Assembly: GCA_028275265.1 (NCBI GenBank)
Contig: JAPWUZ010000188.1
Location: 1-5,350, forward strand
DNA length: 5,350 nucleotides
Reading direction: 5' to 3'
DNA from: Armatimonadota bacterium
GTDB taxonomy: Bacteria > Armatimonadota > HRBIN16
The notes under the pieces are model-generated. The model was not told the origin of the DNA and did not search any database. It saw nothing but the letters and a program-made list of their open reading frames with translations. This document shows, piece after piece, positions 1 through 5,350 of this stretch. Position numbers and translations under genes: made by a program. Position 1 is the stretch's first letter. Each line of letters opens with the position of its first letter.

Positions 1-1875
1 AAATAGGTCGCCCAGCCTCAACATGCGCGCATACCACTGCCCAATGAGCTGGTCGGACAAACATCCTTTGCCCAGCTGGTACCGGGGGAAGTCGGGGCTT
101 TGTGGGTCTGTGGACATCTCGGGCGAGGCGGGACGTACCTCGTGGATGTAGAACTCGCCATTGAATAGATGCGCATCCATCCACGCCCGACCGCTCTCGT
201 AGACCCTGCGGTACTCCTCTGCCTTCTCGTGCTCGCCCAGATAACGCGCCATTTCCTCCGCTGCCCGCAGCGCGCCCAGATAAAAACTGCCCATCATGGT
301 GTTGGGACCGTGGAACTCGATGTCGTAGGTGTTGTGTTGTACGCCCTCCATCACGCCGTCTTTGTCCCTGTCCCATTGCACCCACGCATACTCCAGCGCG
401 CGTTTGACACTCGGCCATAGCGCTCGCAACCATCCGTCATTGCCGCAGACCTGCCAGTCACGGTACACCTTCATGATGCCGCCCATTTGCCCATCCGCCG
501 CGGCGTGGAACGTGGGTTCGGGAATAGTGCCCAGCGGCAGGGGCATTCGAAAGGTCATGTGACCGTCCGCGTGCAGGTTAATCGCGTAGTCCTTTTCGCG
601 GATACTGCGCTCCAGCGACGGGAACAAATACGCGAGTGCCTGTGCGTAGTTCCACACGTGCGTGCAGGTTCCCTCACAGCATCCGTGCTGGGGGTTGCAT
701 CCCTCGAACCCATAGAACGTACCGTCGGGCAGGCGCAGGCAGGTTGTCGTTTTAAGAATAGAGATTTGCGAGCTCACCGCATCCAGCACCGGCTCGGGCA
801 GAGTGGACGACCAGAGCGCATCCGCAAAGGCGCGGGTATCCTCCTCCAACCGGGCGAGGTTCTGCGCGACATACTCCGCGACGGCAACCGCATCGGGATA
901 CAGGGTGGCGTAATAGTTCTTCCACACCGCCTTTGGCTCAGCGGGTGACCAGTACATCTCGAAGTTGGGCATGTGCCAGACAATCCACACGGGTAAGCGT
1001 ATCTCTCCACCGGGCGGCACTGTCGCCTGTAAAGCAATTGTGCCCACGTCTGTTCCCTGTTCACGGCTGGCGGGTTCGGCGTTCTCACGCAGGTCTCCCC
1101 TGCTCGCCTGCCGCCAGAAGTCGTCCAGCGTGTCGAACCACCCCGCACGCAGCCAGTGAGTTTGTAGTCTCACATGGTCATATGGGGTGACCAGCGCCAG
1201 TGTGCCGTAGCGGGGCGATTCTGGGGGATGTTTGCGTGTGGACATCTTCAATCCGTGCAATCTCTCGCTGTGATACGGTTCGTTGACGCCGCCACCGGTG
1301 TCGGGATAACCCAGCTTGTTCTCCAGATTGGCGTACAGCACCGCATCGACTGGTGCGTTAGTGGGATTGTACAGCGTGAAGTCGAAAATGGCAATGGGCA
1401 AGCCGGAGTCGTCGGGGTTCAGCGGAATGAAAGGGTTCCACGCCTCCAGCCGCACGCGCAACGGCATTTTGGGGTCTTCCAGATGCAGCCGGGCGAATGG
1501 GAACGCCCCTTCAAACACCACCGTGCGAAAGTGAGGCAAACCACCGCCGTTTGTCCGGTTCAAGCCACCACTACCGTCGCCAGTGAAGTTGTCTCCACCG
1601 ACCGGACCCTGCACCACGCGCGTGACCGAATAACCGTCGGCGGTGCTTGCGTGCAAGGTGAAGAAAGTATAATCAAACATCAGTCCCTTGTGTGGGCGAT
1701 TGAAGATTTCGAAGTCGCGCAGCTGCCCCCAACCGCCCAGTGAGATGGAGCCGGTGCCGATACCCCCCAGCGGAAAGGCAATCTGGTCCAGCTGCCTCCC
1801 CCGATAGAGACGGGGCTTACCCTGCGCCAATAGTTCATCCTGAGTGTACGGGATTTGCGGGTTTTTCGGTTTCAT
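1..1875 (-). CDS. Glycoside hydrolase family 116 beta-glycosidase (3' end outside window)
   Basis: The frame is open from the ATG at 1875 down to base 1, giving 625 residues without a stop; the C-terminus lies beyond the left edge. The family (beta-glucosidases, beta-xylosidases, and GBA2-type glucosylceramidases) combines an N-terminal beta-sandwich with an (alpha/alpha)6 catalytic barrel. Seen here: the N-terminal signature FPLGGIGTG at 34-42 followed by LRDFEIFNRP at 52-61, and a catalytic domain from about residue 355 containing YGFEG (Glu391), CCEGTCTHVWNY (399-410) and NTYD (Asp518). Glu391 is the likely nucleophile and Asp518 the acid/base. Their spacing of 127 residues equals, from memory, that of E335 and D462 in archaeal SSO1353, and is shorter than in human GBA2 or TxGH116. 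There is no signal peptide, so the enzyme is probably cytosolic and acts on imported oligosaccharides or glycosides. Bacterial members usually exceed 750 residues, so roughly 150-250 are missing. The substrate cannot be read from the sequence. The start is supported by a strong ribosome binding site. Confidence 0.93.
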   Translation of the reverse strand, partial: MKPKNPQIPYTQDELLAQGKPRLYRGRQLDQIAFPLGGIGTGSISLGGWGQLRDFEIFNRPHKGLMFDYTFFTLHASTADGYSVTRVVQGPVGGDNFTGDGSGGLNRTNGGGLPHFRTVVFEGAFPFARLHLEDPKMPLRVRLEAWNPFIPLNPDDSGLPIAIFDFTLYNPTNAPVDAVLYANLENKLGYPDTGGGVNEPYHSERLHGLKMSTRKHPPESPRYGTLALVTPYDHVRLQTHWLRAGWFDTLDDFWRQASRGDLRENAEPASREQGTDVGTIALQATVPPGGEIRLPVWIVWHMPNFEMYWSPAEPKAVWKNYYATLYPDAVAVAEYVAQNLARLEEDTRAFADALWSSTLPEPVLDAVSSQISILKTTTCLRLPDGTFYGFEGCNPQHGCCEGTCTHVWNYAQALAYLFPSLERSIREKDYAINLHADGHMTFRMPLPLGTIPEPTFHAAADGQMGGIMKVYRDWQVCGNDGWLRALWPSVKRALEYAWVQWDRDKDGVMEGVQHNTYDIEFHGPNTMMGSFYLGALRAAEEMARYLGEHEKAEEYRRVYESGRAWMDAHLFNGEFYIHEVRPASPEMSTDPQSPDFPRYQLGKGCLSDQLIGQWYARMLRLGDLF

Positions 1876-1877
1876 AT

Positions 1878-1886
1878 CTCTCTCCT
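1878..1886 (-). promoter_or_regulatory. Ribosome binding site of the GH116 gene
   Basis: Read on the minus strand this is AGGAGAGAG, with the AGGAG core six bases before the ATG at 1875. It decides the start in favour of residue 1 used here, since the next in-frame ATG is far inside the protein. Confidence 0.8.
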
Positions 1887-1911
1887 GCACCAAGAAGTGA
1901 TGATAAACTCC

Positions 1912-1943
1912 ATGAGTGCCCTCATAAGCGGGCTACGATAGCC
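1912..1943. repeat. Two short inverted repeats in the divergent intergenic region
   Basis: Two small dyads lie side by side between the divergent genes: ATGAG-TGCC-CTCAT at 1912-1925 and GGCTA-CGA-TAGCC at 1931-1943. Each has perfect five-base arms. The second ends 24 bases before the -35 box of the epimerase promoter. Such dyads can be operators for a dimeric regulator controlling both genes, but five-base arms also arise by chance and no regulator gene is in the window. Function is an inference with low confidence. The rest of the 150-bp region (1876-2025) holds only the promoter and the two ribosome binding sites listed separately; no coding sequence is convincing there. Confidence 0.3.
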
Positions 1944-1967
1944 TCTTCACGATTTCCTGCCTGTGGC

Positions 1968-1996
1968 TTGACGAGCCCCCGCGTTTTCGGTACAAT
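1968..1996 (+). promoter_or_regulatory. Sigma70-type promoter of the epimerase gene
   Basis: TTGACG at 1968-1973 matches the -35 consensus in five of six positions. TACAAT at 1991-1996 matches the -10 consensus in five of six. The spacer is the ideal 17 bases. Transcription would begin near 2003, giving a leader of only about 22 bases that contains the ribosome binding site and little else, so a riboswitch or attenuator is unlikely. Confidence 0.75.
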
Positions 1997-2014
1997 GGAC
2001 ACGACATCCGACGT

Positions 2015-2020
2015 GGAGGT
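2015..2020 (+). promoter_or_regulatory. Ribosome binding site of the epimerase gene
   Basis: GGAGGT lies five bases before the ATG at 2026. It settles the start: another ATG at 2022 is in a different frame, is only one base from this site and leads to a stop after eight codons. Confidence 0.85.
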
Positions 2021-2025
2021 CATGG

Positions 2026-2868
2026 ATGCGCTTTGCCATCTGCAATGAGCTGTTTCAGGGATGGGAGCTGCCGCGCATGATGAGCCACTGTGCGGAACTG
2101 GGCTACCACGCGGTGGAAATCGCTCCCTTCACGCTGGCGGACAGTGTGGAGCAAATCACTCCCGATGAACGCCGGGCTATCCGCCGGCAGGCACGCGAGG
2201 CGGGCGTGGAGATTGCCGGACTGCACTGGCTGCTGGTCAAGCCTGATGGACTGCACCTCACCACTCCCGACGCCGAGGTACGCCGCCGTACCGCACAATA
2301 CCTCGTTGCACTGGCTCACTTCTGCGCCGACATCGGAGGCAAGGTGCTGGTGCTGGGGTCTCCGAAACAGCGCAGTGTGCCACCCGGCATTTCGTACGAA
2401 CAGGCGTGGGATTGGGCACGAGAAACCTTGCGTCCTGCGGTGAAGGCAGCGGAGGAGCTCGGCGTGACCTGGTGCATTGAACCGCTCTCTCCCGCAGAGA
2501 CCAACTTCCTCAATCGTGCGGAAGACGCCATTCGGTTCGCGCAGTCGCTGGATAGCCCCGCTGCCCGTATCATTCTCGACATCAAGGCGATGAGTTCCGA
2601 AGGTAAGCCCATCCCGCAGATTATCCGGGAGTCCGCTGGCTGGTTCGCGCACTTCCATGCCAATGACCCCAACCGAAAAGGACCCGGCATGGGTGATGTG
2701 GACATCGTGCCCATCCTGCGCACACTGCAGGAGGTCGGCTACGACGGCTACGTGTCGGTGGAGGTATTCGATTATTCAGACGGTGCCGAAACCATTGCCG
2801 CCGTCAGCCTGCAAAACCTGCAGCGCGCTCTCGGCGTAGCTACGTTGGGTTCAATGACCTCGGACTAG
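2026..2868 (+). CDS. Sugar (phosphate) isomerase/epimerase, xylose isomerase-like TIM barrel
   Basis: This 280-residue protein belongs to the AP endonuclease family 2 / xylose isomerase-like fold, which includes D-tagatose/D-psicose 3-epimerases, hydroxypyruvate isomerase and IolE. Length and motif order fit a complete single-domain enzyme. The expected four metal ligands are visible: Glu152 (CIEPLS), Asp185 (ILDIKAM), His211 (AHFHANDPN) and Glu246 (VSVEVFDY). From memory, these numbers coincide with the Mn2+ ligands of Pseudomonas cichorii D-tagatose 3-epimerase, and the two glutamates are the expected catalytic acid/base pair. A glycine-rich PGMGDVD loop follows at 220-226. The histidine usual three residues after the Asp ligand (His188) is alanine here, so the substrate may differ from that of the ketose 3-epimerases. 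There is no signal peptide; a cytosolic location is expected. It is transcribed divergently from the GH116 gene, suggesting a role in use of the same sugars. The exact reaction is not assignable. Confidence 0.9.
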   Translation: MRFAICNELFQGWELPRMMSHCAELGYHAVEIAPFTLADSVEQITPDERRAIRRQAREAGVEIAGLHWLLVKPDGLHLTTPDAEVRRRTAQYLVALAHFCADIGGKVLVLGSPKQRSVPPGISYEQAWDWARETLRPAVKAAEELGVTWCIEPLSPAETNFLNRAEDAIRFAQSLDSPAARIILDIKAMSSEGKPIPQIIRESAGWFAHFHANDPNRKGPGMGDVDIVPILRTLQEVGYDGYVSVEVFDYSDGAETIAAVSLQNLQRALGVATLGSMTSD

Positions 2869-2927
2869 CCCGCCAATTGGGTACACCGTTGAGCAGCGTA
2901 TGACGAAAACCGTTACCTCTCCGGCTG
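2869..2927. other. Spacer between convergent genes
   Basis: These 59 bases separate the stop codons of the epimerase and LemA genes. The only symmetric element is the 8-base palindrome CCAATTGG at 2873-2880, which has no loop and cannot form a useful hairpin. No GC-rich stem followed by a T run is seen on either strand, so an intrinsic terminator is not supported. Confidence 0.5.
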
Positions 2928-3464
2928 TTATGATGGCACTTCCCTCTCCTGCACCGCATGGTCCAGCGTAAACAGTGGCTGCTCGCGGAAACCCATCAAC
3001 GGCGCAATCAACAGGGTTGGGAATCGCTGGATAGACAGGTTGTAGCGCATGACGGTGTCGTTGTAGAACTGACGGGCATAGCGGATTTTGTCCTCGGTGT
3101 CGCTCAGCTCCTCCTGCAGGCTCAGGAAGTTCTGATTTGCCTTTAGCTCCGGGTAGGACTCTGCAAGAGCAATGAGGTTACTGATACCGTGACGCACCTG
3201 CTCCTCTAATGCTTCCTGCTGCTGGGGCGTCGGCGACTGCAATGCCTGCGTCCGGAGCTCCGCGATGCGCTCGAAGATACGTTCCTCGTGCTGGGCGTAA
3301 CCGCGTACCGTTTCGACCAGTCGGGGTATCAGGTCATACCGCCGCTTCAGCTGCACGTCTACCTGCGCCCGCGCGTTCTCCACCCGATGGCGATAAACCA
3401 GCAAACGGTTGTAGGTGGCTATCGCCCAGATGGCGACGATTAGCGCGATGACAATCGTCCACAT
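2928..3464 (-). CDS. lemA: LemA family membrane protein
   Basis: This 178-residue protein is a complete LemA-family member (usual length about 180-200). It starts with one hydrophobic segment (about residues 2-17) that should anchor it in the inner membrane; there is no lipobox cysteine. The rest is a helical domain with the family hallmarks in order: ATYNRLLVYR (16-25), VQLKRRYDLIPRLVETVRGY (37-56), AESYPELKANQNF (101-113), LQEELSDTEDKI (116-127), YARQFYNDTVMRYN (129-142) and a hydrophobic stretch ending in MGFR (157-160). The biochemical role of LemA proteins is not established; they are often encoded beside membrane proteins of the DUF2207 or TPM (YgcG-like) type, as here. The gene is second in the operon, 12 bases after the DUF2207 stop codon, so the two products probably work together. 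The start at 3464 is supported by its ribosome binding site and by the immediate hydrophobic N-terminus. Confidence 0.95.
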   Translation of the reverse strand: MWTIVIALIVAIWAIATYNRLLVYRHRVENARAQVDVQLKRRYDLIPRLVETVRGYAQHEERIFERIAELRTQALQSPTPQQQEALEEQVRHGISNLIALAESYPELKANQNFLSLQEELSDTEDKIRYARQFYNDTVMRYNLSIQRFPTLLIAPLMGFREQPLFTLDHAVQEREVPS

Positions 3465-3472
3465 GGCTCTCT

Positions 3473-3478
3473 CTCCTC
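3473..3478 (-). promoter_or_regulatory. Ribosome binding site of lemA, overlapping the upstream stop codon
   Basis: On the minus strand the sequence runs TGAGGAGAGAG. The TGA (3479-3477) ends the DUF2207 gene and its last two bases begin the GAGGAG motif of lemA, eight bases before the lemA ATG. A ribosome ending the first gene would sit on this site, which suggests translational coupling. Confidence 0.75.
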
Positions 3479-5336
3479 ATCCTGCGCTGCTGCTTCCTCC
3501 ACCACCGCCACCACCTCCGCCGCCGCTGAAGCCGCCACCACTGCTGGTGCTGGAAGAGAGCGCACTGGTCAGGTTCTGCAGGTTCTGCACGAAGTTCGTC
3601 ATGCTTGCCACGGAGTCTGCAGAAAACCTCTCCGAGGACGCGCTCTGGTACCAAGTGGGGCTGGTCAGCGTGTAGCCGTGTTCCTGCGCAACCAGCGCGA
3701 GATGGTGAATGAGTTTGTCCGCTACCCCTAGCGATACCGCGTAAACGAGATACCGCTCCCACAAAGGCAACAGGTCTGCACCTGCCTCGCGCATGGCGGA
3801 GAAGTCGGTCATGAACCGCCTGAAGGCATCCCAGCGCTGGTACTCCCGTGCCGCTTCGGGGCTTCGGCGTGAAAGCGACACACCCGCAATCATAGACAGC
3901 ACCACCGCAAGGGGCAGCAGGGTGAACAGGCTCACCGGTAGTGTCACAACTGTGCCGATGCCTCCAATTATCAAAAGGTTCCTCCAGAAACGCCTCTTCG
4001 CCTTCTCACTTGTCGGGTCATCAAGCCGGAAATACTGTTTTTCGAATGACCGTCGCAGTGCCTTACCCCATCTCGCGACGAATCGATACATTTGCGTTTT
4101 GCCGCCAGAGGTCTTCTCCGCCCATCGACGCAGCTCACTCTCCGTCACCGTCTCGCCATCACCTGCCCTTAAAAACAGCACACGCAGTACTTCTTGCTCC
4201 AGAGGCTCCAGCACGCGCCCTTTTCGCCCCTGCGGTTCCACCTTTCCTTCCGTGAGCAATGCGTTTCCCTCAGGGGTAAGCACGTAACGTCGCTGTATGT
4301 TTCGCACCAGTCCCAGCAACTTTTTGTTCTCGAACTCCTCGATTCGCAGATAGCCCAGCCTCGCTGCCTCCAGCACGGTGGCAGAGAAACCTTTGATGAC
4401 CTCTGACGGCTGAGCCTTGTTCTGTGTGAGAATGGCTGGGACTACGGCAGGAGGCAGGTCACGCGGCGGCTCGCGCACGTATTCTATCTCCGGCAGCTCC
4501 GGCTCGCGCCCATAGCGGTTGTAGGTAACCAGCAAATGGCCAATCAGTCCAAAGCCGAGCAGAATGACAACAGGTATCTCAGCGGTTACCAGTGCTTCAA
4601 CTATTCTGGCGATTCGCTCACGCCGTTTGGCTTCGCGCAGTTCCCTCTCGGCGAAACGGCGTTCCTCCTCCAGAAAAGCCCCGTAACGATTGCCTGCCTG
4701 CAGGGGCGCGCCAGCGAAAATAGCAGGGTCGAGCATCACCCGCACTTCCACAAAGCTATCGGTGGGGATGTTTGCCTGCTGAATCTCAGCGCGGGTGAAA
4801 TCCGGATGGATGTGCAGTCTCCCCGGCGCGGCACGACTGTGCACGAACACCTTGAACAGCTTCGGGCTGGGAGCAGGAGGGACAATGGCAACCCTCACCT
4901 CATCCAGCGGAGCATGTTCATCCTCTATCGCCTTCCAGTAGAACTGAGCCACATCCGAATACCTCTGCACCGCGTGACGAATGCGGTAGCGCAGCAGGAA
5001 GCGCTTTGTGGTGTCCCTCGCCTGATACTCCCAGCGCAGTACCGCATACTCACCTTCCGATGTCTGGGAATAACGCAGAGGCTGTTTCGTATCGGCATCC
5101 CACACGCCGAGGTACTCAATCTCGTACCTGCCGTACTGCCCTCGGCTGCTGCGCTTCAAGTTCGCCCAGCTGAAGGAACCGGAAAAGCGGAAGACGCGCA
5201 CCTCTTCCACCTCGGCATCACCGTTTGCCTGCAGGCGGTAGATTTGCGCGATGAGGGGATGGTCATACTCTTTCGCCCACGCCGTCGCAAGCGTCAGCAA
5301 CAGCAGGCATACGCCAACCCATGAGTATCTATGCAT
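3477..5336 (-). CDS. DUF2207 domain membrane protein
   Basis: This 619-residue protein fits the DUF2207 family, whose molecular function is unknown. A signal peptide is visible at residues 1-21 (hydrophobic WVGVCLLLLTLATAWA, probable cleavage after AWA). An extracytoplasmic, beta-rich N-terminal domain spans about 22-220. A charged helix rich in Glu, Arg and Lys (222-246) leads to a membrane segment at about 252-271. Residues 272-451 should be cytoplasmic and include the PPRDLPPAVVPAIL motif (290-303) and a possible winged-helix-like part around GYLRIEEFEN and YVLTPEGNALL (329-361). Two further membrane segments follow at about 453-470 and 472-487. The family motifs RWDAFRRFMTDFS (501-513) and WERYLVYAVSLGVADKL (526-542) are clear. 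The tail has ten consecutive glycines (605-614) flanked by serines. The topology is predicted from hydrophobicity only. It is the first gene of an operon with lemA. The start at 5336 gives an intact signal peptide, with a moderate ribosome binding site upstream; any promoter lies beyond the window. Confidence 0.9.
   Translation of the reverse strand: MHRYSWVGVCLLLLTLATAWAKEYDHPLIAQIYRLQANGDAEVEEVRVFRFSGSFSWANLKRSSRGQYGRYEIEYLGVWDADTKQPLRYSQTSEGEYAVLRWEYQARDTTKRFLLRYRIRHAVQRYSDVAQFYWKAIEDEHAPLDEVRVAIVPPAPSPKLFKVFVHSRAAPGRLHIHPDFTRAEIQQANIPTDSFVEVRVMLDPAIFAGAPLQAGNRYGAFLEEERRFAERELREAKRRERIARIVEALVTAEIPVVILLGFGLIGHLLVTYNRYGREPELPEIEYVREPPRDLPPAVVPAILTQNKAQPSEVIKGFSATVLEAARLGYLRIEEFENKKLLGLVRNIQRRYVLTPEGNALLTEGKVEPQGRKGRVLEPLEQEVLRVLFLRAGDGETVTESELRRWAEKTSGGKTQMYRFVARWGKALRRSFEKQYFRLDDPTSEKAKRRFWRNLLIIGGIGTVVTLPVSLFTLLPLAVVLSMIAGVSLSRRSPEAAREYQRWDAFRRFMTDFSAMREAGADLLPLWERYLVYAVSLGVADKLIHHLALVAQEHGYTLTSPTWYQSASSERFSADSVASMTNFVQNLQNLTSALSSSTSSGGGFSGGGGGGGGGGSSSAG
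3480..3539 (-). repeat. Glycine/serine-rich coding tract of the DUF2207 tail
   Basis: This tract encodes the last 20 residues, 14 of them glycine, including an unbroken run of ten (3495-3524). The glycine codons are a mixture of GGA, GGT and GGC, so it is not a pure triplet repeat; this points to selection for glycine more than to simple replication slippage. Similar Gly-rich tails are common in DUF2207 and TPM-domain membrane proteins. Confidence 0.85.
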
Positions 5337-5340
5337 AAAG

Positions 5341-5350
5341 CACCCCTTCC
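5341..5350 (-). promoter_or_regulatory. Probable ribosome binding site of the DUF2207 gene
   Basis: The minus strand reads GGAAGGGGTG just before the start, with the G-run six bases from the ATG at 5336. The match to the Shine-Dalgarno consensus is weaker than for the other three genes, and the window ends here, so the upstream context is unknown. Confidence 0.5.

Noticed and set aside
1174..1743. Open frame of 189 codons on the plus strand, with another at 487-948
   Set aside because: Both are antisense shadows of the GH116 gene, whose frame is continuous and carries conserved motifs across the whole stretch.
1900..1927. Possible GH116 promoter on the minus strand (TTATGA, 16 bases, TATCAT)
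   Set aside because: The -10-like box is fair, but the -35-like box matches the consensus at only three of six positions; this is near chance level in a short intergenic region.
2022..2048. Eight-codon reading frame starting at ATG 2022, overlapping the epimerase start
   Set aside because: The GGAGGT motif is only one base from this ATG, too close for efficient initiation, whereas the spacing to ATG 2026 is suitable. A regulatory leader peptide is not supported.
2020..2658. Open frame of 212 codons on the minus strand opposite the epimerase gene
   Set aside because: The plus-strand frame has a promoter, a ribosome binding site and all four metal ligands; the antisense frame has low-complexity composition and no motifs.
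3495..3541. Triplet-like CCN repeat on the plus strand as a microsatellite or repeat array
   Set aside because: It is explained as the coding sequence for the Gly-rich tail of the DUF2207 protein and uses mixed codons, not a uniform repeat unit.
4536..5324. Open frame of 262 codons on the plus strand opposite the DUF2207 gene
   Set aside because: It lies entirely antisense to a protein with a signal peptide and recognisable family motifs, has no ribosome binding site of note, and its translation resembles no known family.

Overview
The window holds four protein genes and almost no spare DNA. From left to right they are: a glycoside hydrolase family 116 (GH116) gene on the minus strand, cut by the left edge (1-1875); a divergent plus-strand gene for a TIM-barrel sugar isomerase/epimerase (2026-2868); and a minus-strand two-gene operon transcribed right to left, made of a DUF2207 membrane protein (3477-5336) followed by a LemA-family membrane protein (2928-3464). 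No rRNA, tRNA, CRISPR array, insertion sequence or phage gene was seen.

The organism is a bacterium: all four genes have purine-rich Shine-Dalgarno sequences, and a good sigma70-type promoter precedes the epimerase. Base composition is moderately GC-rich and similar across the window. A cytosolic GH116 enzyme, an epimerase of the 'xylose isomerase-like TIM barrel' type and a DUF2207-LemA pair together recall sugar-degrading environmental bacteria such as Armatimonadota, Planctomycetota or neighbouring lineages. This placement is an inference from gene content and protein style; no marker gene is present to settle it.

The left half looks like a small carbohydrate-use locus. The GH116 enzyme would release glucose, xylose or a related sugar from beta-glycosides in the cytoplasm, and the epimerase could rework a released or related sugar. 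They are transcribed away from each other from a 150-bp shared intergenic region (1876-2025), which carries the promoter and two short inverted repeats. Co-regulation is plausible but not shown.

The right half is a membrane module. The DUF2207 protein has a signal peptide, an outside N-terminal domain, three further membrane segments and a glycine-rich tail. Its stop codon overlaps the ribosome binding site of the LemA gene, so the two are probably translationally coupled. Both families are widespread, occur next to each other in many bacteria and have no firmly established biochemical role. The epimerase and LemA genes converge on a 59-bp spacer without an obvious terminator.

I did not find a clearly new biological system. 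The points most worth a second look are the epimerase's lost active-site histidine, the coupled DUF2207-LemA pair with its ten-glycine run, and the organisation of the divergent promoter region.
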